Source: Streptomyces sp. MP131-18
GTDB lineage: Bacteria > Actinomycetota > Actinomycetes > Streptomycetales > Streptomycetaceae
Length of the DNA stretch: 64,000 bases
Assembly (NCBI RefSeq): GCF_001984575.1
Contig: NZ_LZNS01000001.1
Coordinates: 62,001-126,000 of the forward strand
Direction of reading: 5' to 3'
The notes beneath the pieces were generated by a model, which saw only the letters and a program-made list of their open reading frames with translations, made no database searches and was not told where the DNA came from. Below, piece after piece: positions 21,703 to 30,854 of the stretch. The position numbers were made by a program, and so were the translations under genes. How positions within the stretch are numbered: the stretch's first letter is position 1; the number at the start of each line of letters is the position of its first letter.

Positions 21703-22515
21703 TCAGCGCTTGACGCCGACGCCGCAGTAGAAGCCGAGGCCGTGCAGCTCCGGGTCGTCGGGTACCGGGCTCTCCGGCTGCCAGAACGGCGGCTGGACCA
21801 GGCCGGGCGGGTCCAGCACGTCGAACCCGTCGAAGTATGCGGCGACTTCGGCGCGCGGACGCAGCGTGAGGCTCGCCGTGGCGCGCGAGTACACCTCGCG
21901 CACCGCCGCGATCTGCTTCTCGTCGTGGAAGTCGAGCGTGCCGTGGCTGAGGACCAAGCAGCTCCCCGGGGGCAGCGGCTCGGTCAGGGCGCGGACGATA
22001 CCGCCCGGGTCCGCGGCGTCCTCGATGAAGTGCAGGATCGCGACGAGCAGGAGCGCCACCGGCTGTTCGAAGTCGATCAGCCTGCTGATCGCGGGGCTCT
22101 CCAGCACGGCCTTCGGGTCGCGCAGGTCGGCCAGGGCGAACGCGGCGTTCCCGTCGTTGACGAGCTTGGCGCCCGCGTACGCGCTGACGATCGGATCGTT
22201 GTCGACGTACGCGACCCGGACGTCCGGGGTGATGGACCGGGCGACCTCGTGGGTGTTGGGCGACGTCGGTATGCCGGTGCCTATGTCGATGATCTGCCGG
22301 ATGCCGCGACGGGCGACGGCCTTGGTGGCGCGGTGCAGGAAGCTGCGGTTCTCCCGCGCGGCGAGCTTGATGTCGGGCAGCAGCTGGATGACGCGCTCGG
22401 CTGCGGCCCGGTCGACCTCGTAATTGTCCTGGCCGCCGAGATAATAGTCGTACATACGGGCCGGGTGGGGCCGGCTGGTGTCGATCTGGTCGGCCGTGAA
22501 GCCCGCTTCGCTCAC
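21703..22515 (-). CDS. SAM-dependent methyltransferase, DUF574 family
   Basis: 270 residues. The N-terminal signature TSRPHPARMYDYYLGGQDNY (13-32) is diagnostic of the DUF574 (Methyltransf_19) proteins that are very abundant in Streptomyces. The SAM-binding part follows: IIDIGTGIPTSPNTHEVAR (motif I), VAYVDNDPIV (acidic residue after strand 2) and ALADLRDP. The substrate is unknown for this family. Members often lie close to XRE/DUF397 genes, as here, where it is the third gene on the minus strand after the Scr1-like pair. Confidence 0.92.
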   Translation of the reverse strand: MSEAGFTADQIDTSRPHPARMYDYYLGGQDNYEVDRAAAERVIQLLPDIKLAARENRSFLHRATKAVARRGIRQIIDIGTGIPTSPNTHEVARSITPDVRVAYVDNDPIVSAYAGAKLVNDGNAAFALADLRDPKAVLESPAISRLIDFEQPVALLLVAILHFIEDAADPGGIVRALTEPLPPGSCLVLSHGTLDFHDEKQIAAVREVYSRATASLTLRPRAEVAAYFDGFDVLDPPGLVQPPFWQPESPVPDDPELHGLGFYCGVGVKR

Positions 22516-22600
22516 ACCGTGCTCCGTCTCTTCGTCCGTGTCGTGCAGGCACGGTGTCCGCCCCCCCGTGGGTGGACACCGTGCCTGCTCTCCTGCGCGG

Positions 22601-22837
22601 TCATACCAGCAGGAAATCGGCCTCCCCTGATTTCACGCCCTGGATGAATCGCTGGATCTCGTGATGCGAGCAGATCAGTGCAGGTCCGTCCGGATCGGTC
22701 GACTGCCGCAGGGCCACCCGCCCGTCCCCGAGCCTCATCACCTCGACGCAGCTCCCGCCGTTGCCGCCGCTCCACGGCTTGGCCCAGCCCTCCGTGCCGA
22801 GGTGTTTCGCGGGCATGCCGTTGTAAATGCGATCCAT
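22601..22837 (-). CDS. DUF397 small protein (Scr2/toxin-like)
   Basis: 78 residues. The DUF397 core is WAKPWSGGNGGSCVEVMRLGDGRVALRQSTDPDGPALICSHHEIQRFI, with the typical SGGNGGSCVEV and RQSTDPDGP elements. It begins 3 bp after the XRE regulator stop, so the two are co-transcribed. In Streptomyces such pairs (for example the S. coelicolor Scr1/Scr2 type and whiJ-like loci) behave as regulator plus small modulator, and some databases label the family toxin-like. Whether this copy is toxic is not evident. Confidence 0.93.
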   Translation of the reverse strand: MDRIYNGMPAKHLGTEGWAKPWSGGNGGSCVEVMRLGDGRVALRQSTDPDGPALICSHHEIQRFIQGVKSGEADFLLV

Positions 22838-22840
22838 GGT

Positions 22841-23707
22841 TCAGATCTCCTTGCGAATACCACTGAGGATGGCCTCGGTGCGGTGCACTGGCGCAGCTTG
22901 CGCGCACATCCGGTCCAGCGCCTCCCGGAACGCGGACACGTCGTCGCGTTGGTCGAAGTAGGCGGCGCCGGCCAGGCTTTCCGCGCACGCGACGTCGGAC
23001 AGCTCGGGCAGCGGGAACCGGAAGAGGTGGAACGGCCCGTACATGGCGGGATGCGGCCCGGCCGAGAACGGCATGATCTGCAGCCTCACGTGCGGCGAGG
23101 CGGTGCTCTCGATCAGGCGGGTGATCTGGTCGCGCATCACGTCGGGCCGGCCGATGGGCCGGCGCAGCACGGTCTCGTCCAGGACAATCCACAGCAGCGG
23201 CGGCCGTTTGCCGGTGAGCAACTCCTGGCGCGCCAGGCGTAGCGCGACCAGTCGCTCGATCTCCTCGGCGGGCGCGTGCGGCAGTCCGGCGCGCAGCACG
23301 GTCGCGGCGTACGCCTCGGTCTGGAGCAGGCCGGGTACGTAGTGCGGCTCGTAGGCACGGATCTGGTCGGCCTCGGCCTCCAGACTGACGAACGCGGTGA
23401 ACCAGTCGGGCAGCACGTCGCGGTAACGGTGCCACCAGCCGGGCTGGTTGGCCTCGCGGACCAGGTGCAGGAAGCCTTCGATCTCCTCCTGGTCGGTCAC
23501 CCCGTAGATCCGCAGGAGCTTCTCCACGTACGGGATCTTCAGCCCGACCTGGGCCTTCTCCATCCGGCGAATGGTGGCGTGCGTAACGTCGAGGGCCCGC
23601 GCCGCCTCGTCGAACGAGACGCCGGCCGCCTCGCGGAGGTCCTGAAGTCGCTTGCCGAGCACGAGCCGCAACACGGTCGCCGCTCCGCTGGCCTGTCCGC
23701 CCGCCAC
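22841..23707 (-). CDS. XRE-family regulator with DUF5753 domain (WhiJ/Scr1-like)
   Basis: 288 residues from GTG 23707, which has AAGGGGGG six bases upstream. Another GTG six bases earlier abuts that RBS. The N-terminal helix-turn-helix is LGKRLQDLREAAGVSFDEAARALDVTHATIRRMEKAQVGL. The rest is the DUF5753 ligand-like domain (ANQPGWWHRYRDVLPDWF, YEPHYVPGLLQTEAYA, LDETVLRRPIG, LQIMPFSAGPHPAM). It is the DNA-binding partner of the DUF397 protein and is divergent from an anti-sigma-like ATPase, the classic three-gene arrangement of developmental regulators in streptomycetes. Confidence 0.93.
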   Translation of the reverse strand: MAGGQASGAATVLRLVLGKRLQDLREAAGVSFDEAARALDVTHATIRRMEKAQVGLKIPYVEKLLRIYGVTDQEEIEGFLHLVREANQPGWWHRYRDVLPDWFTAFVSLEAEADQIRAYEPHYVPGLLQTEAYAATVLRAGLPHAPAEEIERLVALRLARQELLTGKRPPLLWIVLDETVLRRPIGRPDVMRDQITRLIESTASPHVRLQIMPFSAGPHPAMYGPFHLFRFPLPELSDVACAESLAGAAYFDQRDDVSAFREALDRMCAQAAPVHRTEAILSGIRKEI

Positions 23708-23808
23708 TAGCACCCCCCTTCAACTGCCGCCATGGTCAAGCAGTGTGCCATGCCATCAGCGTGCTCGACAGTCTGCTACCGACGATTTTGTAATTTGCAG
23801 GATGCCTC

Positions 23809-24300
23809 TTGCCGGATGAGAGGGACAGCCCGCACAGTAGGACGGTGGTTTTCTCCTCACACCCTCAGCCGCTCATGCGAACGGGGAGCGCGGTTCAGTC
23901 GAACGAGCGACTCCGGTTCCTCCTGCCGGCGGTGGACACCTCGGCAGCCGAGGCCCGCAGGCGGGCGCACCGTCAGCTCGTCGCCTGGCGGACACCCGAG
24001 GAGACCTGCGAGAACGCCACGCTGATCCTGTCCGAGCTGGTGACGAACGCGCTGCGGCACACCGCGAGCGAGATCGTCGGCTGCGAGCTGCGCATCGACG
24101 GCCCGCGCCTCCGGGTCGCCGTGACGGGGGCCGGCAGCGGACCGGAGCGCCGGGTGCGGCGCGCGGGCGAGGACGAGGAGGGCGGGCGCGGCCTGCTGCT
24201 CGTGTGCGCGCTCGCGCAGCTGTGGGGCGTGCGCCCGGGGAAAGCGGGCGAGGGACACATCGTCTGGGCCGAGCTGCCCCTGGGTCCCGCCCACGCCTGA
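23809..24300 (+). CDS. HATPase_c ATP-binding protein (anti-sigma factor-like)
   Basis: 163 residues from TTG 23809, supported by GCAGGA six bases upstream. GTG 23845 and ATG 23875 are alternative starts. It is a small GHKL ATPase of the RsbW-like class: LILSELVTNALRHTA (N-box) and GRGLLLVCALAQLWGVRP (G-box). Such proteins are kinases that bind sigma factors or phosphorylate anti-anti-sigma factors. It is divergent from the XRE/DUF397 pair and completes the whiJ-like trio. No sigma factor is adjacent. Confidence 0.85.
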   Translation: MPDERDSPHSRTVVFSSHPQPLMRTGSAVQSNERLRFLLPAVDTSAAEARRRAHRQLVAWRTPEETCENATLILSELVTNALRHTASEIVGCELRIDGPRLRVAVTGAGSGPERRVRRAGEDEEGGRGLLLVCALAQLWGVRPGKAGEGHIVWAELPLGPAHA

Positions 24301-24428
24301 GCGCGGTGCACGGGGGGGCGCGCGACAGGGGCGAAAATGGCACAATCCCCTGGATGCCGAACGGCGTTCACCATATCGAACGGGCGCGGTCCGGCCGCCC
24401 CTGCCGTACGCGTCGAGAGGCCCGCCGC

Positions 24429-26735
24429 ATGTCCACGACTCCGCACCGCCTGTGGTACCCCCGACCGGCCCGCGCATGGCTCGAGGCCCTGCCCGTCGGC
24501 AACGGCCGGCTGGGCGCGATGGTGTACGGCGGGACCGCGACGGAGGAACTCCAGCTCAGCGAGGACACCGTGTGGGCCGGCGGCCCGCACGTCTTCGACA
24601 ATCCCGGGGCGCGCGAGGCGCTGCCCGAGATCCGCCGCCTGGTGTTCGCGGGCGAGTGGGACGCGGCGCAGCGGCTGATCGACGCCGAGTTCATGGGCAT
24701 TCCGGTCAAGCAGCCGCCCTATCAGACCGTGGGCAGCCTGCGGCTGGCCTTCCCCGCGGGCGAGGACGAAGGTGTCTCCGGCTACCGGCGCGAGCTGGAC
24801 CTGGCCACCGCGGTGCACGCGGTGGAGTTCTCCCGCACCGGTGTGCGGCACCGGCGGGAGGTGTTCGCGACCGCGGCGGACCAGGTGATCGCCGTCAGGC
24901 TCACCGCGGACACGCCGGGCGCGGTCACGTTCACCGCCGCCTTCGGCAGTCCGCTGGCCACCGGCACCTCCTCCCCCGACGCGGCCACCATCGCGCTGGC
25001 CGGACGCGGCGAGGACTCCGGCGGGGTGGCCGGGCGGGTGCGGTTCACCGCGCTGGCCCGCGCGGTCGCCGAGGGCGGCACGGTGACCTCCCGCGACGGC
25101 GAACTGCGCGTGGACGGCGCCGATGCGGTGACGCTGCTCGTCTCGGCCGGGACCAACTACGTTTCGTGGCAGGACCTCGGCGGCGACCCGCAGGCGCGGG
25201 CCGACCGCGATCTGGCGGCGGCCGGGTCCCTGACCTATGCCCGGCTGCGCGAGCGGCACGTGGCGGACCACGGCGAGCTGTTCGGGCGGGCCGACCTCCA
25301 GGTGCCCGCGACCGACGCGGCCGCACTGCCCACGGACGAACGGATCGCCGGTTTCGCGGACGGGGACGACCCGCAACTGGCCGCGCTGTGCTTCCAGTAC
25401 GGCCGCTACCTGCTGATCGCCAGCTCCCGGCCCGGCACCCAGCCGGCGAACCTCCAGGGCCTGTGGAACGACATGACCGACCCGCCGTGGGGCTGCAAGT
25501 ACACCATCAACATCAACACCGAGATGAACTACTGGCCCGCCGGGCCCGCCAACCTGCTGGACTGCTGGCAGCCGCTGTTCACCCTGCTCCGGGAACTGCG
25601 GGAGTCGGGGGCGCGCACGGCGCGCGACAGTTACGGGGCGCGCGGCTGGGTCGCGCACCACAATACGGACGCCTGGCGCGGAACGGCCCCCGTGGACGGC
25701 GCGTTCTGGGGCATGTGGCCCACCGGCGGCGCCTGGCTCGCGATGTCGCTGTGGGAGCACTACCGCTTCACCGGCGACATGGCGACCCTGCGCGAGCACT
25801 ACCCGGTACTTGCGGACGCGGCCCGTTTCTTCCTGGACACGCTCGTCGAGGACCCCGGCAGCGGGCACCTCGTCACGTGCCCCTCGGTGTCCCCCGAGAA
25901 CGCACACCACCCGGGCGACGGCGGCTCGTTGTGCGCGGGTCCGACGATGGACGGGCAGATTCTGCGCGACCTCTTCGGCGCGGTGGACGCGGCCGGGCGC
26001 CTGCTCGGCGTCGACGAGGAGCTGCGGGCCGAGGCGCGGGCGGCGGCGCGGCGGCTGCCGCCGATGCGCGTGGGCGCCCGGGGACAGTTGCAGGAATGGC
26101 AGCAGGACTGGGACGCGCAGGCCCCCGAGCAGGACCACCGGCACGTCTCGCACCTGTACGGGCTGCATCCGAGCAACCAGATCACGGCGGACACCCCCGA
26201 GTTGTTCGAGGCCGCCCGGGTCACGCTGGAACAGCGCGGCGACGCGGGCACCGGCTGGTCCCTCGGCTGGAAGATCAACTTCTGGGCGCGCCTCGCCGAC
26301 GGCGACCGCTCGTTCAAGCTGCTGTCGGACCAGCTGACCCCCGAGCGCACCGCGCCGAACCTCTTCGACCTGCACCCGCCGTTCCAGATCGACGGCAACT
26401 TCGGGGCCACCGCAGGCATCACCGAATGGCTGGTGCAGAGCCACACCGGCGAACTGCGCCTGCTGCCGGCCCTGCCGGGCGCCCTGCCCGAGGGGCGGGT
26501 GCGCGGCCTGCTGGCGCGTGGCGGCTTCGAGGTGGCGCTGAACTGGTCGGGCGGCGCGCTGGCCGAGGCCCGAGTGACGTCCCGGCTCGGCCGCGTCGCC
26601 CGCGTCCGCTCGGCGGCCGACCTGGAGGTGGAGAGCGGCGACGGCACACCGGCCGAGGCCACGCGGCCCGCACCGGGCCTGCTGGAATTCCCCACGCGCG
26701 CGGGCGCCGACTACGTGCTCAGGCCGCGTCGGTGA
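24429..26735 (+). CDS. GH95 alpha-L-fucosidase-type glycoside hydrolase
   Basis: 768 residues. GH95 enzymes release alpha-1,2-linked L-fucose by an inverting mechanism, and a few act on alpha-L-galactosides. Landmarks are LWYPRPARAWLEALPVGNGRLGAMVYGG at the start, QPANLQGLWND, YTININTEMNYWPAGPANL (family active-site region), EWQQDWDAQAPEQDHRHVSHLYGLHPSNQI, and FQIDGNFGATAGITEWL. No signal peptide is seen, so it acts in the cytosol on imported sugars, yet no sugar importer is next to it. The ATG at 24429 follows GAGAGG, and the frame upstream is not protein-like. The 3' end overlaps the MFS gene by 17 bp. Confidence 0.94.
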   Translation: MSTTPHRLWYPRPARAWLEALPVGNGRLGAMVYGGTATEELQLSEDTVWAGGPHVFDNPGAREALPEIRRLVFAGEWDAAQRLIDAEFMGIPVKQPPYQTVGSLRLAFPAGEDEGVSGYRRELDLATAVHAVEFSRTGVRHRREVFATAADQVIAVRLTADTPGAVTFTAAFGSPLATGTSSPDAATIALAGRGEDSGGVAGRVRFTALARAVAEGGTVTSRDGELRVDGADAVTLLVSAGTNYVSWQDLGGDPQARADRDLAAAGSLTYARLRERHVADHGELFGRADLQVPATDAAALPTDERIAGFADGDDPQLAALCFQYGRYLLIASSRPGTQPANLQGLWNDMTDPPWGCKYTININTEMNYWPAGPANLLDCWQPLFTLLRELRESGARTARDSYGARGWVAHHNTDAWRGTAPVDGAFWGMWPTGGAWLAMSLWEHYRFTGDMATLREHYPVLADAARFFLDTLVEDPGSGHLVTCPSVSPENAHHPGDGGSLCAGPTMDGQILRDLFGAVDAAGRLLGVDEELRAEARAAARRLPPMRVGARGQLQEWQQDWDAQAPEQDHRHVSHLYGLHPSNQITADTPELFEAARVTLEQRGDAGTGWSLGWKINFWARLADGDRSFKLLSDQLTPERTAPNLFDLHPPFQIDGNFGATAGITEWLVQSHTGELRLLPALPGALPEGRVRGLLARGGFEVALNWSGGALAEARVTSRLGRVARVRSAADLEVESGDGTPAEATRPAPGLLEFPTRAGADYVLRPRR

Positions 26736-27948
26736 AACGGGCGGTGGCCAGCGCCCGCAGCCGGCCAAGACCTGACAGCGCGACGACGAGCCCCGCACAG
26801 CCGCAGCCGAGGGTGAGCGCGTAGGCCCAGCGGGCGCCGTGGGCCTCGATGACGAGGCCCACGGCGAGCACCCCGAGGGCGCGGCCGATGCCCACCGCGG
26901 TGGACATCCAGGCCATGCCCTCGGTGAGCATCCCCGCGGGCATGCCCTGCCGGACCAGGCTGTATCCCGCAATGACCGTGGGGGCGATGAGCATGCCGGA
27001 GAACAGGGAGAAGATCCACAGCGCGGCCACGCTCGGCATCGCCCACAGCGGCCCCGTGCCGAGCACGACGGCGGCGAGCGCGAGCAGGAACTGGCGGTCC
27101 AGCGGCAGCCGCCACTCCCGCGTCCCGTACCACAGGCCGCCGACCGCGCTGCCCAGGGCGTAGGTAGCCATCACGCCGCCGACCATCCAGGGCTCGCCGT
27201 GCTCGTCGACGAACGCCATGGTGCTCAGCTCCCACCCGGCGAACATCGCGGCGGTGCACACGTACACGCCGCACACCAGGCGCAGCCCGGTCGAGGAGAG
27301 TGCGCGGCCGCCGACGGCGGGACGCGGCAGCACCGGGGGCTCGGTGCGGCGCTGGGCGGCCAGCAGCAGGCAGCCGGTCACCCCGAAGAGCGTGACGGTC
27401 ACCACCCCGGCCGCGGGGTGGATCAGCACGACGGCGGCGATCAGCAGCGGGCCCACGACGAAGATCAGCTCGTCGGCCACCGACTCGAAGGAATAGGAGG
27501 AGCGCAGCAGGGTGCCACCGGCGTCGCCGGCCGCGAGATGGCTCCAGCGCGCCCGCACGAGTGCGGACAGCGGCGGCATCAGCGCGCCGAACGCCGCGCC
27601 GGAGGCGAACAGCAGCCAGCCGGGGGCGGCCAGTTGGGCCGCGAGCACGAAGAGCGTGCCGGCCAGGCCGAACGCCGCGGCCACCGGACGCAGCACCCGC
27701 CGCTGGCCGAACCGGTCCACGGCGTAGCCGAGTTGGGGAACGACCAGCGCGTAGCACAGGGCGCCGCCCGCCGCGACGGCCCCGGCCGCGGCGTAGCTGT
27801 CGGTGACGTGTGTGATGAGGAAGACGGTGCCGAGGGACAGCGTCGACATCGGCAGCCGGCCGACGAGGGTCGCACCGACGAACGCCCGGGCGCCCGGTAT
27901 CCGGAAAATGTCACGGTAGAGCCGCAGCCCCGCGGCAGGTTGCCCCAT
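26719..27948 (-). CDS. MFS transporter
   Basis: 409 residues with about twelve hydrophobic segments in two halves around a loop at AAQRRTEPPVLPRPAVGG (residues about 205-220). The cytoplasmic signature between helices 2 and 3 reads GYAVDRFGQRRVLRP. This fits a drug/proton antiporter-like MFS protein, and the substrate is unknown. The ATG at 27948 (MGQPAAGLRLYRDIFRIPG) is chosen over an Ala/Arg-rich upstream extension. It is convergent with GH95 and overlaps its end. Confidence 0.9.
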   Translation of the reverse strand: MGQPAAGLRLYRDIFRIPGARAFVGATLVGRLPMSTLSLGTVFLITHVTDSYAAAGAVAAGGALCYALVVPQLGYAVDRFGQRRVLRPVAAAFGLAGTLFVLAAQLAAPGWLLFASGAAFGALMPPLSALVRARWSHLAAGDAGGTLLRSSYSFESVADELIFVVGPLLIAAVVLIHPAAGVVTVTLFGVTGCLLLAAQRRTEPPVLPRPAVGGRALSSTGLRLVCGVYVCTAAMFAGWELSTMAFVDEHGEPWMVGGVMATYALGSAVGGLWYGTREWRLPLDRQFLLALAAVVLGTGPLWAMPSVAALWIFSLFSGMLIAPTVIAGYSLVRQGMPAGMLTEGMAWMSTAVGIGRALGVLAVGLVIEAHGARWAYALTLGCGCAGLVVALSGLGRLRALATARFTDAA

Positions 27949-28054
27949 GAGGCCCGATCCTGCCGGTCGGCCCGCCGCCCCGCACTCGAATAACGCGCAG
28001 GCCCGTAACGCGCGAGGCCGGGCCGCGGCCCGCGCCGTGGGCATCACCGGCGCG

Positions 28055-28543
28055 TCACGCCGGACGTTCCGCGATGTCGACCAGGGTGGCGCCAGCGTGC
28101 GCGATCAGGGCGGCCGGGGACAGTGGGAACACGGTGTGCGGGGTGCCGGCCGCGCCCCACACGACCTCCTCGCCGAGCAGGCCGCGGTCGGCCAGCGTGC
28201 GCAGCGGGGTGACGTGGCCGAACGGTGGAACACCCCCAATGGCGTAGCCGGTGGCCGCGCGCACGGTGGTGGCATCGGCCCGGCGCACCCGGGCGGCGCC
28301 GAGCTCGGCGCGCAGGCGCTCGGTGTCCACGCGGGAGGCGCCGTCCATCAGCACCAGTACGGGTTCCTTATCCGCTTCGAACACGAGCGACTTTACTATT
28401 CCATTAAGCTTGCACCCGATCGCCTCGGCCGCCTGGGCCGCAGTGCGGGTCGCCGCTGGGAAGGAACGGGTCTCGATGCCGTTCAGCCCAAGGGCGGCCA
28501 GGGCTGCGGCGAACCGGGGATGAGTGGTGGCGGACGCAGTCAT
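28055..28543 (-). CDS. YbaK/EbsC-type aminoacyl-tRNA deacylase
   Basis: 162 residues, the full length of a free-standing YbaK domain, which hydrolyses mischarged tRNA such as Cys-tRNA(Pro). The conserved lysine is in GCKLNGIVKSLVFEAD, the GxxxP loop in TGYAIGGVPPFGH, and the fold ends with WGAAGTPHTVFPLSPAAL. The start ATG 28543 begins MTASATTHPRF. It is divergent from the TerC gene with 89 bp between them. Confidence 0.92.
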   Translation of the reverse strand: MTASATTHPRFAAALAALGLNGIETRSFPAATRTAAQAAEAIGCKLNGIVKSLVFEADKEPVLVLMDGASRVDTERLRAELGAARVRRADATTVRAATGYAIGGVPPFGHVTPLRTLADRGLLGEEVVWGAAGTPHTVFPLSPAALIAHAGATLVDIAERPA

Positions 28544-28632
28544 GAACGGGGACCCTAGCGGCCCTCCGATGTGCCCTGCCAAGCATTTCGCCGGACAGTT
28601 TGATCGAACGGAAGCGGAAGACCGGAGGAACA

Positions 28633-29607
28633 GTGGACGTCTCGTTGACCATGTGGGTGCTCACGGTGCTGGTGCTGTGTGCACTCATCGCCGTCGACTT
28701 CTTCTTCGGGCGCAAGCCCCATGAAGTGTCGCTCCGAGAGGCCGGGACGTGGACCATCATCTGGATCGTGCTGGCGGTGTTGTTCGGCCTTGCGCTCCTG
28801 CTCATGGAGGGTGGCACGCCCGCCGGTGAATTTTTCGCGGGCTATGTGACGGAGAAGTCCCTGAGTGTGGACAATCTCTTCGTCTTCGTGCTGATCATGA
28901 CCAAGTTTGCGGTGCCCGCGCAGTACCAGGCGCGTGTGCTGCTGATCGGCGTGCTCATCGCACTGGTGCTGCGCGGCGCGTTCATCGCCGCGGGCGCCGC
29001 CCTGATCGCCAACTTCTCCTGGGTCTTCTACATCTTCGGCGCCTTCCTCATCTGGACCGCCTGGAAGCTGGTCAAGGAGGCGCGCAGCAACGAGGAGGAC
29101 GAGGAGTACGAGGAGAACCGCTTCCTCAAGATGGTCGAGCGGCGCGTGCCCTCCACCGACCAGTACCACGGCACCAAGCTGTGGATCGAGGAGAACGGCC
29201 GTCGCCTGATCACGCCCATGCTGATCGTGATGCTGGCGATCGGCAGCACCGACATCCTCTTCGCGCTGGACTCCATCCCGGCGATCTACGGCCTGACCGA
29301 GGACGCCTACATCGTCTTCACCGCCAACGCCTTCGCGCTGATGGGCCTGCGCCAGCTGTACTTCCTGATCGGCGGCCTGCTCCAGAAGCTGGTGCACCTC
29401 TCCTACGGCCTGTCGATCATCCTCGGCTTCATCGGCGTGAAGCTGGTGCTGCACGCCCTGCACGAGTCCGGGGTGCACGTCCCGGAGATCAACACCTTCG
29501 TCTCGCTGGGCGTGATCTGCGTGGTGCTGGTCGTCACCACGGTGACCAGCCTGATGGCCTCCCGCCGCGAGCAGGAGCGCGCCAAGGCGTCGGAGAGCAA
29601 TTCATAG
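28633..29607 (+). CDS. TerC-family integral membrane protein
   Basis: 324 residues with about eight or nine membrane helices. Conserved acidic signatures are EKSLSVDNLFVF (about 77-88) and GSTDILFALDSIPA (about 217-230), the metal-binding motifs of TerC/Alx proteins. Known members export manganese or help load it onto exported proteins, and some confer tellurite resistance. A charged cytoplasmic loop (EARSNEEDEEYEENRF) splits the two halves. GTG 28633 is preceded by GGAGGAACA. The leader is short, with no sign of the yybP-ykoY manganese riboswitch seen upstream of alx in other bacteria. A strong terminator follows. Confidence 0.92.
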   Translation: MDVSLTMWVLTVLVLCALIAVDFFFGRKPHEVSLREAGTWTIIWIVLAVLFGLALLLMEGGTPAGEFFAGYVTEKSLSVDNLFVFVLIMTKFAVPAQYQARVLLIGVLIALVLRGAFIAAGAALIANFSWVFYIFGAFLIWTAWKLVKEARSNEEDEEYEENRFLKMVERRVPSTDQYHGTKLWIEENGRRLITPMLIVMLAIGSTDILFALDSIPAIYGLTEDAYIVFTANAFALMGLRQLYFLIGGLLQKLVHLSYGLSIILGFIGVKLVLHALHESGVHVPEINTFVSLGVICVVLVVTTVTSLMASRREQERAKASESNS

Positions 29608-29616
29608 GGCAACCGA

Positions 29617-29646
29617 GGTGGCGTGGCCCGGCCGGGCCACGCCACC
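29617..29646 (+). terminator. Perfect 30-bp palindromic terminator after terC
   Basis: GGTGGCGTGGCCCGG followed at once by its reverse complement (29617-29646), nine bases past the terC stop. Confidence 0.88.
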
Positions 29647-29665
29647 GACGACAGGAACCACGGGA

Positions 29666-29691
29666 CCCCGCGAGGCGTTGACCTCGCGGGG
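29666..29691 (+). terminator. Second hairpin, terminator or leader of next gene
   Basis: CCCCGCGAGG (29666-29675), a 6-nt loop, and CCTCGCGGGG (29682-29691). It lies 20 bp after the first terminator and 35 bp before the next start codon. It may be a tandem terminator or part of the 5' leader of the small gene. Confidence 0.6.
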
Positions 29692-29725
29692 ATTCCGCGC
29701 ATCTCGGGTGGACGGGAGACAGCTC

Positions 29726-30010
29726 ATGGGCACCGATCCGAAGGGCGAGAACGACCCGCAGCGCGACGAGTGGGACGACGTGGTGCTGGACGAGAGCTTC
29801 GTGCGCGACGCGGAAGTGCAGGAGCCGACGGCCAGGACCCGCATGCTGAGGGAGCGCTGGAAGGACGGCGGCCCCGCGCCGCAGCCCTGGCGGTCCGACG
29901 AGCCGCCCGCTGGCTGGGTGCACGGTTCGGGGCGCAGGCGCGAGCGGCCGCCCCGGCAGCGCAAGCGGCGCTGGTTCCGCAGGAAGAAGGACGACGGCGA
30001 CGGATCGTGA
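29726..30010 (+). CDS. Small charged hypothetical protein, 94 residues
   Basis: The N-terminal half is strongly acidic (DPKGENDPQRDEWDDVVLDESFVRDAEVQE, about 4-33) and the C-terminus is a run of Arg/Lys (RRRERPPRQRKRRWFRRKKDD, about 70-90). There is no membrane segment and no recognised domain. The motif DDVVLDESFVRDAEVQEPTARTRMLRERW recurs in Streptomyces hypotheticals as I recall. The ATG 29726 follows GACGGGAGA. It lies just ahead of the broken hydrolase gene, on the same strand. Confidence 0.7.
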   Translation: MGTDPKGENDPQRDEWDDVVLDESFVRDAEVQEPTARTRMLRERWKDGGPAPQPWRSDEPPAGWVHGSGRRRERPPRQRKRRWFRRKKDDGDGS

Positions 30011-30035
30011 GCCGTCGGTGAGCAGGAGCGATCAC

Positions 30036-30825
30036 GTGCATCCGATACTCACACCCGCCGCGGTCGATTCGGGAACGCCGCCGGACGCCGCCGGGCCGCC
30101 GCTGCTCCTCGTCCACGGCTGGGGCGGTGACGGCGGCGACCGGGCTCCGCTCATGCCGCTGCTCGGCCCGCACCGCCGGCTCCTCGTCCCCGACCTGCCG
30201 GGGCACGGCGGCACCCCGCGCCGCACGACCGGTGCACCCCGCGGGACGTCGCGGCCGATCTGGCCGGGTGGCTGAAGGACCGGGGCACCGGCCCGGTGAT
30301 CGCGGTCGGGCATTCCATGGGCGGGCAGGTGGTGACGGCGCTCGCCGTCGAGCACCCGCATCTGGCGCGGTCCCTGGTCACCGTGACCGCCGGCTACGGC
30401 GGCGACTTGTCCGAGGCGGCGCGGCTGCCGGCGGAGCAGGAGGCGCTGCGCCGCGAGGGGGCGTCGATGGCGGTGGCGTTCGTGCGCCGTGCCTGCGGCG
30501 GCACGACTCCGCAGGCGGTGCGGGAGCGGCACGAGCGGCCGATGGCCGCGATGGACGCGGAGCTGCCGGCCCGCTACCGCGAGGGGATGTACCTGGCGCC
30601 CGGCGCGTTCGGGCTGCGCCCCGCCGCGGAGGCGTACCGGCGCCGCCGCAGGTGCCCGCGCTGTCCGTACACGCCTCCCCGGCAGCCGCCGCATGGGAGC
30701 GCACCACGGTGGCACACCCCCTGACCCGCGTGGTGCTGTGGCAGGGCCGCGGCCACTACCTGCACGAGGAGCGCCCGGCCGGGCTGGCGGCGCTGCTGCG
30801 GGAATGGTGCGCGGACCCGCGCTGA
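30036..30825 (+). pseudogene. Alpha/beta hydrolase, two frameshifts
   Basis: Read across three frames this is one alpha/beta-hydrolase. Frame one gives PLLLVHGWGGDGGDRAPLM and LLVPDLPGHGGTPRR. After a one-base loss near 30225-30236 the second frame gives VAADLAGWLKDRGTGP and VIAVGHSMGGQVVTALAVEHP, with the nucleophile Ser. After another one-base loss near 30640 the third frame gives PPQVPALSVHASPAAAAW and ends VLWQGRGHYLHEERPAGLAALLREW with the catalytic His. All catalytic blocks are present, so decay is recent or the shifts are base-calling errors. GTG 30036 has AGGAG upstream. It was probably an esterase or peroxidase-like hydrolase. Confidence 0.82.
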
Positions 30826-30854
30826 CCTTGCGCGGGCCGCTCGGGCGGTGCCAA

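Noticed and set aside
24204..24428. N-terminal extension of the GH95 protein
   Set aside because: It is Arg/Gly-rich and overlaps the ATPase gene. The conserved family start and RBS are at 24429.
28544..28632. yybP-ykoY manganese riboswitch before terC
   Set aside because: The leader is under 90 bases and shared with a divergent gene. I see none of the conserved loops.
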